Assembly (NCBI GenBank): GCA_013397795.1
Contig: VZTJ01000294.1
Location: forward strand, 4,531,143 to 4,595,142
Source: Orthonyx spaldingii
Taxonomy: Eukaryota > Chordata > Aves > Passeriformes > Orthonychidae
DNA: 64,000 nucleotides
Direction of reading: 5' to 3'
Shown: positions 62,201 to 64,000 of the stretch, piece after piece
Layout: each line of letters opens with the position of its first letter
How positions within the stretch are numbered: the stretch's first letter is position 1
The notes under the pieces: generated by a model
Told to the model about the DNA's origin: nothing
Seen by the model: the letters and a program-made list of their open reading frames with translations, nothing else
Databases searched by the model: none
Program-made: the position numbers and the translations under genes

Positions 62201-62256
62201 GAGAACTAGAAAATATAATCAGTCGTTGTCAGGTCTGCATGAAGAGACCAATCTAA
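8210..62256 (+). CDS. COL4A3: COL4A3, collagen type IV alpha-3 chain, whole gene span (52 coding exons)
   Basis: This gene encodes the alpha-3 chain, which assembles with alpha-4 and alpha-5 into the collagen IV network of glomerular and other specialised basement membranes. The reconstructed product is 1670 residues, the length I recall for human. It has a signal peptide (about 1-26), 7S cysteines (29-39), an interrupted Gly-X-Y helix (43 to about 1435), and NC1 (about 1445-1670) with twelve cysteines, from C1460 to C1665. M1533 and K1651, the positions joined by the peroxidasin-made sulfilimine bond between NC1 trimers, are present. N124 and N251 sit in glycosylation sequons. Exons 1-18 join in phase 0; from exon 19 most junctions split a glycine codon. 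There is no frameshift or premature stop. NC1 wording separates it from alpha-1 and alpha-5, while the exon 2 cysteines and the EYYD segment of exon 19 also match alpha-3. Exon coordinates follow as separate entries. Confidence 0.96.
8291..18324 (+). other. COL4A3: COL4A3 intron 1 (10 kb)
   Basis: This is by far the largest intron, with a GTGAGT donor and TTTTTCAG acceptor. The first 450 bases belong to the CpG island. The rest is AT-rich with no Gly-X-Y exon and no recognised transposon. Large first introns in vertebrate collagen genes often carry enhancers, but no specific element is identifiable by eye here. Confidence 0.75.
8449..8473 (+). repeat. CGAGG pentanucleotide microsatellite
   Basis: Five perfect tandem copies of CGAGG lie in the GC-rich start of intron 1. 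Confidence 0.9.
18325..18381 (+). CDS. COL4A3: COL4A3 exon 2: 7S domain cysteines
   Basis: This codes residues 28-46 with four cysteines in NCVCKGKSPCFCD, the start of the 7S domain that cross-links four collagen IV molecules at their N-termini. The first Gly-X-Y (GSK) closes the exon. It matches the human alpha-3 pattern. Acceptor TTTTTCAG, donor GTAAGA, phase 0 at both ends. Confidence 0.93.
18382..21127 (+). other. COL4A3: COL4A3 intron 2 with assembly gap
   Basis: This intron is 2746 bases with a 52-base gap at 20535-20586 after a poly-A run. It is mostly AT-rich. A GC-richer patch at about 19625-19845 is unexplained (see findings). Confidence 0.8.
20535..20586. other. Assembly gap (52 N)
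   Basis: The run of N follows a homopolymer of A, so the break was probably caused by the low-complexity tract. It lies within intron 2 and affects no exon that I found missing. Confidence 0.95.
21128..21217 (+). CDS. COL4A3: COL4A3 exon 3
   Basis: This codes residues 47-76, ten uninterrupted Gly-X-Y triplets beginning GEKGFPG. It aligns residue for residue with the human exon as I recall it. Acceptor TTTACAG, donor GTAGGT, phase 0. The following intron is 1963 bases and holds CCAAA and CTTT microsatellites and a CR1 tail. Confidence 0.95.
21296..21316 (+). repeat. CCAAA-type microsatellite
   Basis: About four tandem copies of a five-base CCAAA/ACCAA unit lie in intron 3. Confidence 0.8.
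22763..22951 (+). mobile_element. CR1 LINE 3' fragment
   Basis: This resembles the 3' end of avian CR1: a stretch about a finishing pass of TATTCAAGGCCAAGTTGGA, then GGTCCCTTCCAACTTGAACC, and a terminal ATTCTGTGATTCTATGAT tract. It is on the + strand in intron 3, truncated at the 5' side as is usual for CR1. Confidence 0.88.
23181..23225 (+). CDS. COL4A3: COL4A3 exon 4
   Basis: This codes residues 77-91, five Gly-X-Y triplets. Acceptor GATCTAG, donor GTAAGT, phase 0. The following intron is 457 bases, AT-rich, with nothing else recognised. Confidence 0.93.
23683..23727 (+). CDS. COL4A3: COL4A3 exon 5
   Basis: This codes residues 92-106, with the GFSG segment also found in human alpha-3. Donor GTAAGT, phase 0. 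The following intron is 291 bases. Confidence 0.94.
24019..24081 (+). CDS. COL4A3: COL4A3 exon 6
   Basis: This codes residues 107-127. It ends in GVPGCNGTK, matching the single-cysteine GVPGC motif of human alpha-3. It carries an N-glycosylation sequon, N124-G-T, where I recall serine in human. Phase 0. The following intron is 718 bases, nothing else recognised. Confidence 0.94.
24800..24853 (+). CDS. COL4A3: COL4A3 exon 7
   Basis: This codes residues 128-145, six Gly-X-Y triplets. Acceptor CTTGCAG, donor GTAGGT, phase 0. The following intron is 831 bases, nothing else recognised. Confidence 0.93.
25685..25711 (+). CDS. COL4A3: COL4A3 exon 8 (27-base microexon)
   Basis: This codes residues 146-154, GIAGIKGEK. 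It is only nine codons, too short for ordinary ORF detection, but has a good pyrimidine-rich acceptor (CTTCTTCCTAG), and an exon of this size is expected here. Phase 0. The following intron is 603 bases. Confidence 0.9.
26315..26392 (+). CDS. COL4A3: COL4A3 exon 9
   Basis: This codes residues 155-180. It opens with a helix interruption (PAEGYSQEYGAKG) at the place where human alpha-3 has an acidic interruption of the same length, then returns to Gly-X-Y. The tyrosines here differ from human. Phase 0. The following intron is 914 bases and holds a CR1 fragment. Confidence 0.93.
26667..26785 (-). mobile_element. CR1 LINE 3' fragment, reverse orientation
   Basis: An AGAATAGAATAGAAT-type tail is followed by GTTGGAAGGGAACTATAATGG and TAGTCCAACTGC, the reverse complement of a degraded CR1 3' end. 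It lies in intron 9. Confidence 0.7.
27307..27369 (+). CDS. COL4A3: COL4A3 exon 10
   Basis: This codes residues 181-201, seven Gly-X-Y triplets. Acceptor ATGCAG after a T-rich tract. The donor is GTATGA. Phase 0. The following intron is 472 bases. Confidence 0.92.
27842..27877 (+). CDS. COL4A3: COL4A3 exon 11 (36 bases)
   Basis: This codes residues 202-213, four Gly-X-Y triplets ending in GPK as in human. A long T tract precedes the TAG acceptor. Phase 0. The following intron is only 112 bases, one of the shortest in the gene. Confidence 0.92.
27990..28031 (+). CDS. COL4A3: COL4A3 exon 12
   Basis: This codes residues 214-227, including the KVIGAKG interruption that parallels RVIGHKG in human alpha-3. 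Phase 0. The following intron is 1400 bases; no transposon was recognised in it. Confidence 0.94.
29432..29509 (+). CDS. COL4A3: COL4A3 exon 13
   Basis: This codes residues 228-253. The interruption GTVIVTLSGPDNMT is almost identical to that of human alpha-3 and is a strong marker of this chain. N251-M-T is an N-glycosylation sequon, conserved as a sequon with human NRT. Phase 0. The following intron is 1447 bases, nothing recognised. Confidence 0.97.
30957..31019 (+). CDS. COL4A3: COL4A3 exon 14
   Basis: This codes residues 254-274, starting DLKGEKGEKG, matching the human exon start. Donor GTAAGT, phase 0. The following intron is 257 bases. Confidence 0.95.
31277..31333 (+). CDS. COL4A3: COL4A3 exon 15
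   Basis: This codes residues 275-293 with a short interruption (GDSQSEKG) where human has GESYGSEKG, one residue longer. Donor GTGTGT, phase 0. The following intron is 1002 bases, nothing recognised. Confidence 0.93.
32336..32380 (+). CDS. COL4A3: COL4A3 exon 16
   Basis: This codes residues 294-308, beginning GKPGKEG as in human (GKPGKDG). The acceptor TTTGTAG follows a strong T tract; the donor is GTAATG. Phase 0. The following intron is 1400 bases. Its 33260-33690 part is slightly GC-richer, but no repeat family was recognised. Confidence 0.93.
33781..33834 (+). CDS. COL4A3: COL4A3 exon 17
   Basis: This codes residues 309-326, six Gly-X-Y triplets. Acceptor ACCTGCAG, donor GTATTT, phase 0. 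The upstream intron frame stays open for about 350 bases, so intron retention would add residues without an immediate stop. The following intron is 390 bases. Confidence 0.93.
34225..34266 (+). CDS. COL4A3: COL4A3 exon 18
   Basis: This codes residues 327-340, GMKGNAGPPGACGR. The cysteine is not one I recall in human alpha-3 at this place. The acceptor (CTCTGATGAAG) has a weak pyrimidine tract; the donor is GTAAGT. Phase 0, and the last exon before the split-glycine series. The following intron is 705 bases, possibly with an unrecognisably decayed repeat near 34420-34550. Confidence 0.9.
34972..35059 (+). CDS. COL4A3: COL4A3 exon 19
   Basis: This codes residues 341-369 plus one base. It starts with the interruption TEYYDYVVGEKGDEG, close to TEYYDTYQEKGDEG of human alpha-3. 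The donor splits a glycine codon (phase 1), and from here most junctions do the same. The following intron is 368 bases. Confidence 0.96.
35428..35463 (+). CDS. COL4A3: COL4A3 exon 20 (36 bases)
   Basis: This codes about residues 370-381, GPQGPPGAAGRPG including the split glycines. Acceptor TTTGCAG, donor GTATGT, phase 1 to 1. The following intron is 334 bases. Confidence 0.93.
35798..35962 (+). CDS. COL4A3: COL4A3 exon 21
   Basis: This codes about residues 382-436. It opens with SRPGLRGPPGFPG, nearly identical to human SRPGLRGAPGWPG. A LCIVG interruption adds a cysteine. Phase 1 to 1. The following intron is 202 bases. A - strand open frame over this exon is just the Gly-Pro complement. Confidence 0.96.
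36165..36257 (+). CDS. COL4A3: COL4A3 exon 22
   Basis: This codes about residues 437-467, with a RVTFGTG interruption at the site of the human IVFRKG interruption and a cysteine at GCAG. Acceptor AACAG, donor GTCAGT, phase 1 to 1. The following intron is 724 bases, nothing recognised. Confidence 0.92.
36982..37077 (+). CDS. COL4A3: COL4A3 exon 23
   Basis: This codes about residues 468-499. The interruption VCTDCSYIPG matches LCTQCPYIPG of human alpha-3, so the paired cysteines inside the helix are conserved; they could form a loop or cross-link chains. Phase 1 to 1. The following intron is 349 bases. Confidence 0.96.
37427..37497 (+). CDS. COL4A3: COL4A3 exon 24
   Basis: This codes about residues 500-523, ending GFPGAQ as in human. 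By my recollection it is two Gly-X-Y triplets shorter than the human exon. It enters in phase 1 and leaves in phase 0. The following intron is 1214 bases and contains a perfect 24-base tandem duplication. Confidence 0.94.
37733..37780 (+). repeat. Perfect 2 x 24-base tandem duplication
   Basis: ACCTATGATTAACCTGTGCT plus GCAT is repeated twice without mismatch in intron 24, so it is recent or an assembly artefact. Confidence 0.93.
38712..38900 (+). CDS. COL4A3: COL4A3 exon 25
   Basis: This codes residues 524-586 and is one of the largest helix exons. It is very rich in lysine, arginine and acidic residues and carries three RGD tripeptides (529-531, 553-555, 559-561), possible integrin sites. 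One short interruption (GYVRPEG) parallels a human interruption (ETLQPEG). Phase 0 at both ends; donor GTGGGT. The following intron is 869 bases, nothing recognised. Confidence 0.94.
39770..39938 (+). CDS. COL4A3: COL4A3 exon 26
   Basis: This codes residues 587-642 plus one base. It includes the GYGAQG interruption (human GYGPQG) and ends GEAG as in human. The donor is GCTG/GTTTGT, a weak GT site, and the acceptor ATCATTAG has few pyrimidines. The reading frame and conserved end still fix both borders. The following intron is 880 bases and holds a CR1 fragment. Confidence 0.92.
40121..40325 (-). mobile_element. CR1 LINE 3' fragment, reverse orientation
   Basis: ATAATTGAGGTTGGAACGGACTC near the left, CCTCCAAGGACG in the middle and TCTCTGGGCAACCTGTTTCA on the right are in the order of a reverse-complemented CR1 3' end. 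It lies in intron 26. Confidence 0.85.
40819..40911 (+). CDS. COL4A3: COL4A3 exon 27
   Basis: This codes about residues 643-673. An interruption (TSRATPLPALPG) sits where human has ELSVSTPVPG. Acceptor TCTTGAAG, donor GTGAGT, phase 1 to 1. The following intron is 489 bases. Confidence 0.93.
41401..41505 (+). CDS. COL4A3: COL4A3 exon 28
   Basis: This codes about residues 674-708, including the GLGFPGNPGPKG end that parallels GIGFPGPPGPKG. The human cysteine in GKCGDPG is absent here. Phase 1 to 1. The following intron is 868 bases, beginning with A-rich low-complexity DNA. Confidence 0.93.
42374..42471 (+). CDS. COL4A3: COL4A3 exon 29
   Basis: This codes about residues 709-741, with one cysteine at GCEG. 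It enters phase 1 and leaves phase 0 at AAG/GTTTGG, a weak donor. The following intron is 1357 bases, AT-rich; an open frame at 43320-43535 has no recognisable domain. Confidence 0.93.
43829..43979 (+). CDS. COL4A3: COL4A3 exon 30
   Basis: This codes residues 742-791 plus one base, with the GLPGLPGLPG core seen in human and an MVVPG interruption near the start. Acceptor GTTGCAG, donor GTAATG, phase 0 to 1. The following intron is only 116 bases. Confidence 0.95.
44096..44209 (+). CDS. COL4A3: COL4A3 exon 31
   Basis: This codes about residues 792-829. The interruption AECRIG keeps the cysteine of human GRCIEG. Acceptor CTTTTAG, donor GTAGGA, phase 1 to 1. The following intron is 772 bases, nothing recognised. 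Confidence 0.94.
44982..45149 (+). CDS. COL4A3: COL4A3 exon 32
   Basis: This codes about residues 830-885 with a short interruption at GLSIPGIYG. Acceptor TTTCCTAG, donor GTAAGG, phase 1 to 1. The following intron is 1084 bases, nothing recognised. Confidence 0.95.
46234..46323 (+). CDS. COL4A3: COL4A3 exon 33 (followed by a GC donor)
   Basis: This codes about residues 886-915, uninterrupted Gly-X-Y with an RGD at 888-890. The donor is AGAG/GCAAGT, the consensus of the rare GC-AG introns; no GT in the right phase is available at this point. The frame continues into exon 34 only with this border. The following intron is 557 bases. Confidence 0.93.
46881..47015 (+). CDS. COL4A3: COL4A3 exon 34
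   Basis: This codes about residues 916-960, with an interruption (PSETLVGTGDKG) matching the position of human PSEISHVIGDKG. Acceptor TTTTTGCAG, phase 1 to 1. The following intron is 725 bases. Confidence 0.95.
47741..47839 (+). CDS. COL4A3: COL4A3 exon 35
   Basis: This codes about residues 961-993, eleven uninterrupted triplets. Acceptor TGTTTTAG, donor GTATAG, phase 1 to 1. The following intron is 1096 bases, AT-rich. Confidence 0.94.
48936..49025 (+). CDS. COL4A3: COL4A3 exon 36
   Basis: This codes about residues 994-1023, ten Gly-X-Y triplets, ending GDMGIPG (human GNMGMPG). Acceptor CTTGCAG, donor GTAAAT, phase 1 to 1. The following intron is 347 bases with an imperfect tandem duplication. 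Confidence 0.94.
49237..49296 (+). repeat. Imperfect tandem duplication (33-base period)
   Basis: AAATAAAATCACTCTTTAAA plus TTGCTTT recurs 33 bases later with one change (TTGAA for TTAAA), in intron 36. Confidence 0.85.
49373..49512 (+). CDS. COL4A3: COL4A3 exon 37
   Basis: This codes about residues 1024-1070. GDKGDPGYSSPGPPG parallels GDKGEPGYSEGTRPGPPG of human, with a shorter interruption. It enters phase 1 and leaves phase 0. The following intron is 1022 bases, nothing recognised. Confidence 0.95.
50535..50661 (+). CDS. COL4A3: COL4A3 exon 38
   Basis: This codes residues 1071-1112 plus one base, with GVFGSKGEKG near its start. Acceptor TTTCTCAG, donor GTATGG, phase 0 to 1. The following intron is 274 bases. 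Confidence 0.94.
50936..51016 (+). CDS. COL4A3: COL4A3 exon 39
   Basis: This codes about residues 1113-1139 and includes a lone cysteine (GTCGPPG). Acceptor CTTACAG, donor GTATGG, phase 1 to 1. The following intron is 653 bases with a 20-base tandem duplication. Confidence 0.93.
51486..51525 (+). repeat. Perfect 2 x 20-base tandem duplication
   Basis: AACTCCAGTGAGCTCAATAC occurs twice in a row without mismatch, in intron 39. Confidence 0.92.
51670..51768 (+). CDS. COL4A3: COL4A3 exon 40
   Basis: This codes about residues 1140-1172, eleven triplets. Acceptor ATTCACAG, donor GTAAGA, phase 1 to 1. The following intron is 946 bases, strongly AT-rich. Confidence 0.95.
52715..52765 (+). CDS. COL4A3: COL4A3 exon 41 (51 bases)
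   Basis: This codes about residues 1173-1189 with an interruption at GRGIPG. It is short and easily missed, but has TATTTTATAG and GTGAGT splice signals, and the phase fits. The following intron is 944 bases, AT-rich with T runs. Confidence 0.92.
53710..53895 (+). CDS. COL4A3: COL4A3 exon 42
   Basis: This codes about residues 1190-1251. The interruption GMAITGQKGNRG parallels AIIPGQTGNRG of human alpha-3. Acceptor CTTTGCAG, donor GTGTGT, phase 1 to 1. The following intron is 665 bases and holds a CR1 tail. Confidence 0.96.
54200..54299 (+). mobile_element. CR1 LINE 3' fragment
   Basis: GGGACATTGTTTAGTGGAGG, then GTTGGACTTGATGATCTTAA, then AAATGATTCTGTGATTCC match the avian CR1 3' end in + orientation, in intron 42. 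Confidence 0.85.
54561..54691 (+). CDS. COL4A3: COL4A3 exon 43
   Basis: This codes about residues 1252-1295 with a STLSMKGSKG interruption at the place of human SHVIGIKGDKG. It enters phase 1 and leaves phase 0. The following intron is 444 bases. Confidence 0.94.
55136..55208 (+). CDS. COL4A3: COL4A3 exon 44
   Basis: This codes residues 1296-1319 plus one base. It contains GARGDPGFLGFPGVKG, close to PRGDPGFQGFPGVKG of human, so this RGD (1307-1309) looks conserved. Phase 0 to 1. The following intron is 1297 bases, nothing recognised. Confidence 0.96.
56506..56577 (+). CDS. COL4A3: COL4A3 exon 45
   Basis: This codes about residues 1320-1343, eight triplets starting GEKGNQG (human GEKGNPG). 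Acceptor TCTTTTAG, donor GTAACC. The following intron is 121 bases. Confidence 0.95.
56699..56818 (+). CDS. COL4A3: COL4A3 exon 46
   Basis: This codes about residues 1344-1383, with an interruption VSEKIFSVPG where human has TLKIISLPG preceded by an RGD that is absent here. Phase 1 to 1. The following intron is 787 bases; a pyrimidine/purine-rich part near 57120-57370 has no recognised repeat. Confidence 0.94.
57606..57704 (+). CDS. COL4A3: COL4A3 exon 47
   Basis: This codes about residues 1384-1416, eleven Gly-X-Y triplets near the end of the helix. Acceptor AATTTAG, donor GTACAG, phase 1 to 1. The following intron is 578 bases. Confidence 0.94.
58283..58495 (+). CDS. COL4A3: COL4A3 exon 48: end of helix and start of NC1
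   Basis: This codes about residues 1417-1487. The helix ends at G1435, then a TIIAAPTRR linker leads into NC1 at GFIFTRHSQTT, one residue from human GFVFTRHSQTT. It carries C1460 and the segment TKIPSCPHGTSQIYVGY, corresponding to the human Goodpasture EA epitope but with several changes. The human RGD just before NC1 is missing. Phase 1 to 1. The following intron is 647 bases. Confidence 0.97.
59143..59320 (+). CDS. COL4A3: COL4A3 exon 49: NC1, first subdomain
   Basis: This codes about residues 1488-1546 with cysteines 1493, 1505 and 1511, the SFASRNDYSYWLST core, and M1533 in the DMAPISG segment, the methionine of the sulfilimine cross-link. RALEPHIS is diagnostic of alpha-3. Leaves in phase 2. 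The following intron is 1010 bases, nothing recognised. Confidence 0.97.
60331..60445 (+). CDS. COL4A3: COL4A3 exon 50: NC1, junction of subdomains
   Basis: This codes about residues 1547-1585, with C1548, C1551 and C1570. VHSQTT starts the second NC1 subdomain and SLWKGFSFVM is the alpha-3 form. It covers the human EB epitope region, here TVVPACPDGW. Leaves in phase 0. The following intron is 1298 bases. Confidence 0.97.
61744..61916 (+). CDS. COL4A3: COL4A3 exon 51: NC1, second subdomain
   Basis: This codes residues 1586-1642 plus two bases, with cysteines 1604, 1616 and 1622. GQALASPGSCLEEF and SFWLASLNP are near-identical to human alpha-3. Acceptor GGTTTCAG, donor GTAAAC, leaves in phase 2. 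The following intron is 255 bases. Confidence 0.97.
62172..62256 (+). CDS. COL4A3: COL4A3 exon 52 (coding part): NC1 end and stop
   Basis: This codes residues 1643-1670 and TAA at 62254-62256. K1651 in TLKAGELE is the lysine of the sulfilimine bond, and C1662 and C1665 close NC1. The protein ends MKRPI where human ends MKKRH. Acceptor CTTTTAG after a long T tract. Confidence 0.97.
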
Positions 62257-62780
62257 ACAGTGGTCACTTTTCACAGAACATGAAACTCAGCTTTTATTAC
62301 AAAGAATTGCCTAACTCTGAAGAGCTATAATTTATTAAAGTCCAGCTGCATCTGGAAAGAAAATTATAAATTGCCAGTGCAGCACTGTGGTGAGGTAGAG
62401 CAACAGTTTGACTTTTGTCTTTGGCAAATGACAAAGCACTTTGTTGGAGGAAGCTTATAATGGCATCTGCAGGGGCTTCTGCTGAACCTTGTCATTTCTG
62501 AGCTGCATCTTCACCCTAAAACTGTGGCATCACCAGATCTTTAATGAAAGATGTTAATGCTGCCTTGTGTCATGTGCTTTTCAAACGGCAAGACAAACTA
62601 AACGCTCCTGTATCAGCTTACATATGTTCAGTGTTCCAAGTGGATATCATTTAAGATGACAATCTGGAACTTAGATAAGGTTCAATAGGAAATATTTTCA
62701 GTGCACTTTTAACTATATAATGATTCATTGAGAGTTGTTTTGGTTTGGTTTTCTTGTCTAATAAACAAGTATCTCCCCAT
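62257..62780 (+). other. COL4A3: COL4A3 3' UTR (end uncertain)
   Basis: The sequence after the stop is non-coding in all frames. An ATTAAA lies at 62334-62339 and a canonical AATAAA at 62760-62765; I take the latter as the likelier cleavage signal, ending the message near 62780. A longer UTR cannot be excluded. Confidence 0.55.
62760..62765 (+). terminator. COL4A3: Candidate polyadenylation signal AATAAA
   Basis: An exact AATAAA about 500 bases after the stop codon, the first canonical hexamer downstream of it. Confidence 0.55.
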
Positions 62781-64000
62781 GTACCTCACCCTTCCTCTGG
62801 CTGGCAAACAGGAATACGCTGCTTTTTGTATCACTGCAATGCTGATGGTGCTTGACTGGTCAGAAAGGGAGTGGCAGCAGGCACTGGGCAGGCAGGACCG
62901 TGGTGACACACACGAGCTGTGTGCTCCAGAGGGACTGTGGCTAAGGGCTGACTAATTGAAAGTGTTGGAAAGTTTTCATTAGATTCCATGGCTTTTGACA
63001 CAGGTCATTCGATCTTTGAGTTCTTCAAAGTTGACAGTGTTGGGCCTTTATTATGATCACATGCTTTTGTCTCTCCTGAAGAAAAACTGTTTACCATATA
63101 ATTTGGGATTTTGTTAGAATTGACTACTACTGTATGGCTCAAGGGCTCCCATGGCATTATCAGGTTATCACACACCCATCAGGATGTGATTCCTAACAAA
63201 AACGATAATATTTCCATTTCACAATATTTCATATTTAAATATTTATCACAAATTGTATTCTGTATTTAAATATTTATCATGCATATCTTCAAATGACACC
63301 ATTTATTCCATCCAGTTAAATGTATGCATCCGGAATTTTTAAAAAGACTGATATTTAAATTGTACCATCTAAGCACTGACTTATACAAGAGAATCCAACT
63401 GTAAAAGAACATAAATACTTGAAAAGCACTTTCATTTGCTCATATAAATTATATAAAATTGTAGCTCTGAGGGTTTTTTTTTATATTTGTAACATTGCAC
63501 TTGCAAGGCTATTTAAAATTGTAATGTTGACATTTAAAATGTTAATATTTTTTAATACTTGCACAATCTATCAGAATTCCAGTATTTCGTGTTACAGAAG
63601 AAACCTAATTCATTGAATAGTTCTGTAAACGCACCATTTTAAATGTAGGGTCTAGCAATTCAGTGAAATAACCAGGATTTCTCATTTAGATGTTTTTTTA
63701 AGCCAGTGAAATTTTATATTGTTTCTGTTAAAGTACTTGCATTGTTTGTCTGACTGTTTGAATTTTCAATGTTAACCTAACTAAGACAAGGTTTTGTCTG
63801 TGTTTCATGCCAGTATCTTATGATGGAGCTAACATGAAGATACCATTTACATGAAATGAATGGATATTTTAAAATTATTGTTTGCTTGAACAGTCATAGC
63901 ACTTCTGTTTGCAAGGTATAATTGTGAATATACAGGGTTTTATGAAGAATCTCTTTGAGAAAGCACTGCTGATAAGAAGGTATTAATGTCAAGTTAATAT
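62781..64000. other. Downstream DNA, no gene seen
   Basis: This is AT-rich intergenic or extended 3' UTR sequence. A 17-base TATTTAAATATTTATCA occurs twice at 63232-63248 and 63263-63279. No exon of a following gene was recognised. Confidence 0.5.

Overview
This is a stretch of bird nuclear genome, probably from a songbird. Small introns, several CR1 retroposon tails ending in ATTCTGTGATTCT-like tracts, and a pair of avian-style retroviral LTRs point that way. There are two assembly gaps, 7878-7955 and 20535-20586.

The window holds one protein gene, read on the + strand from an ATG at 8210 to a TAA at 62256. It is COL4A3, encoding the alpha-3 chain of basement-membrane type IV collagen. I could place all 52 coding exons by eye. 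Every splice phase closes, and the exon lengths sum to 5013 bases, or 1670 residues plus stop. Domain order is signal peptide (exon 1), cysteine-rich 7S start (exon 2), a long Gly-X-Y triple helix with interruptions (exons 3 to 48), and a C-terminal NC1 domain with all twelve cysteines (exons 48 to 52). The NC1 sequence, especially the ALEPHISRC, SLWKGFSF and LNPRRMFR stretches, identifies alpha-3 rather than alpha-1, -5 or another chain.

Layout: 1-7560 is AT-rich upstream DNA containing two related LTRs in opposite orientation (2816-4241 and 5672-6672). 7560-8750 is a CpG island, broken by a gap, holding exon 1. In vertebrates COL4A3 lies head to head with COL4A4 and shares its promoter, so COL4A4 should leave this island on the - strand. 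I found no COL4A4 coding exon in the 7.5 kb to the left. 8291-18324 is a 10 kb first intron. 18325-62256 carries exons 2-52 with introns of about 0.1-2.7 kb, four of which hold recognisable CR1 fragments. 62257-64000 is the 3' UTR and downstream DNA, with a likely AATAAA at 62760.

No prokaryotic, phage, CRISPR or novel multi-gene system is present. The points most worth a second look are a GC-AG intron (intron 33), loss of the RGD motif that I recall from human alpha-3 at the NC1 junction alongside a cluster of three RGDs in exon 25, the inverted LTR pair beside the bidirectional promoter, and an unexplained GC-rich patch in intron 2. Comparisons with human collagen IV chains are from memory, not from a search.
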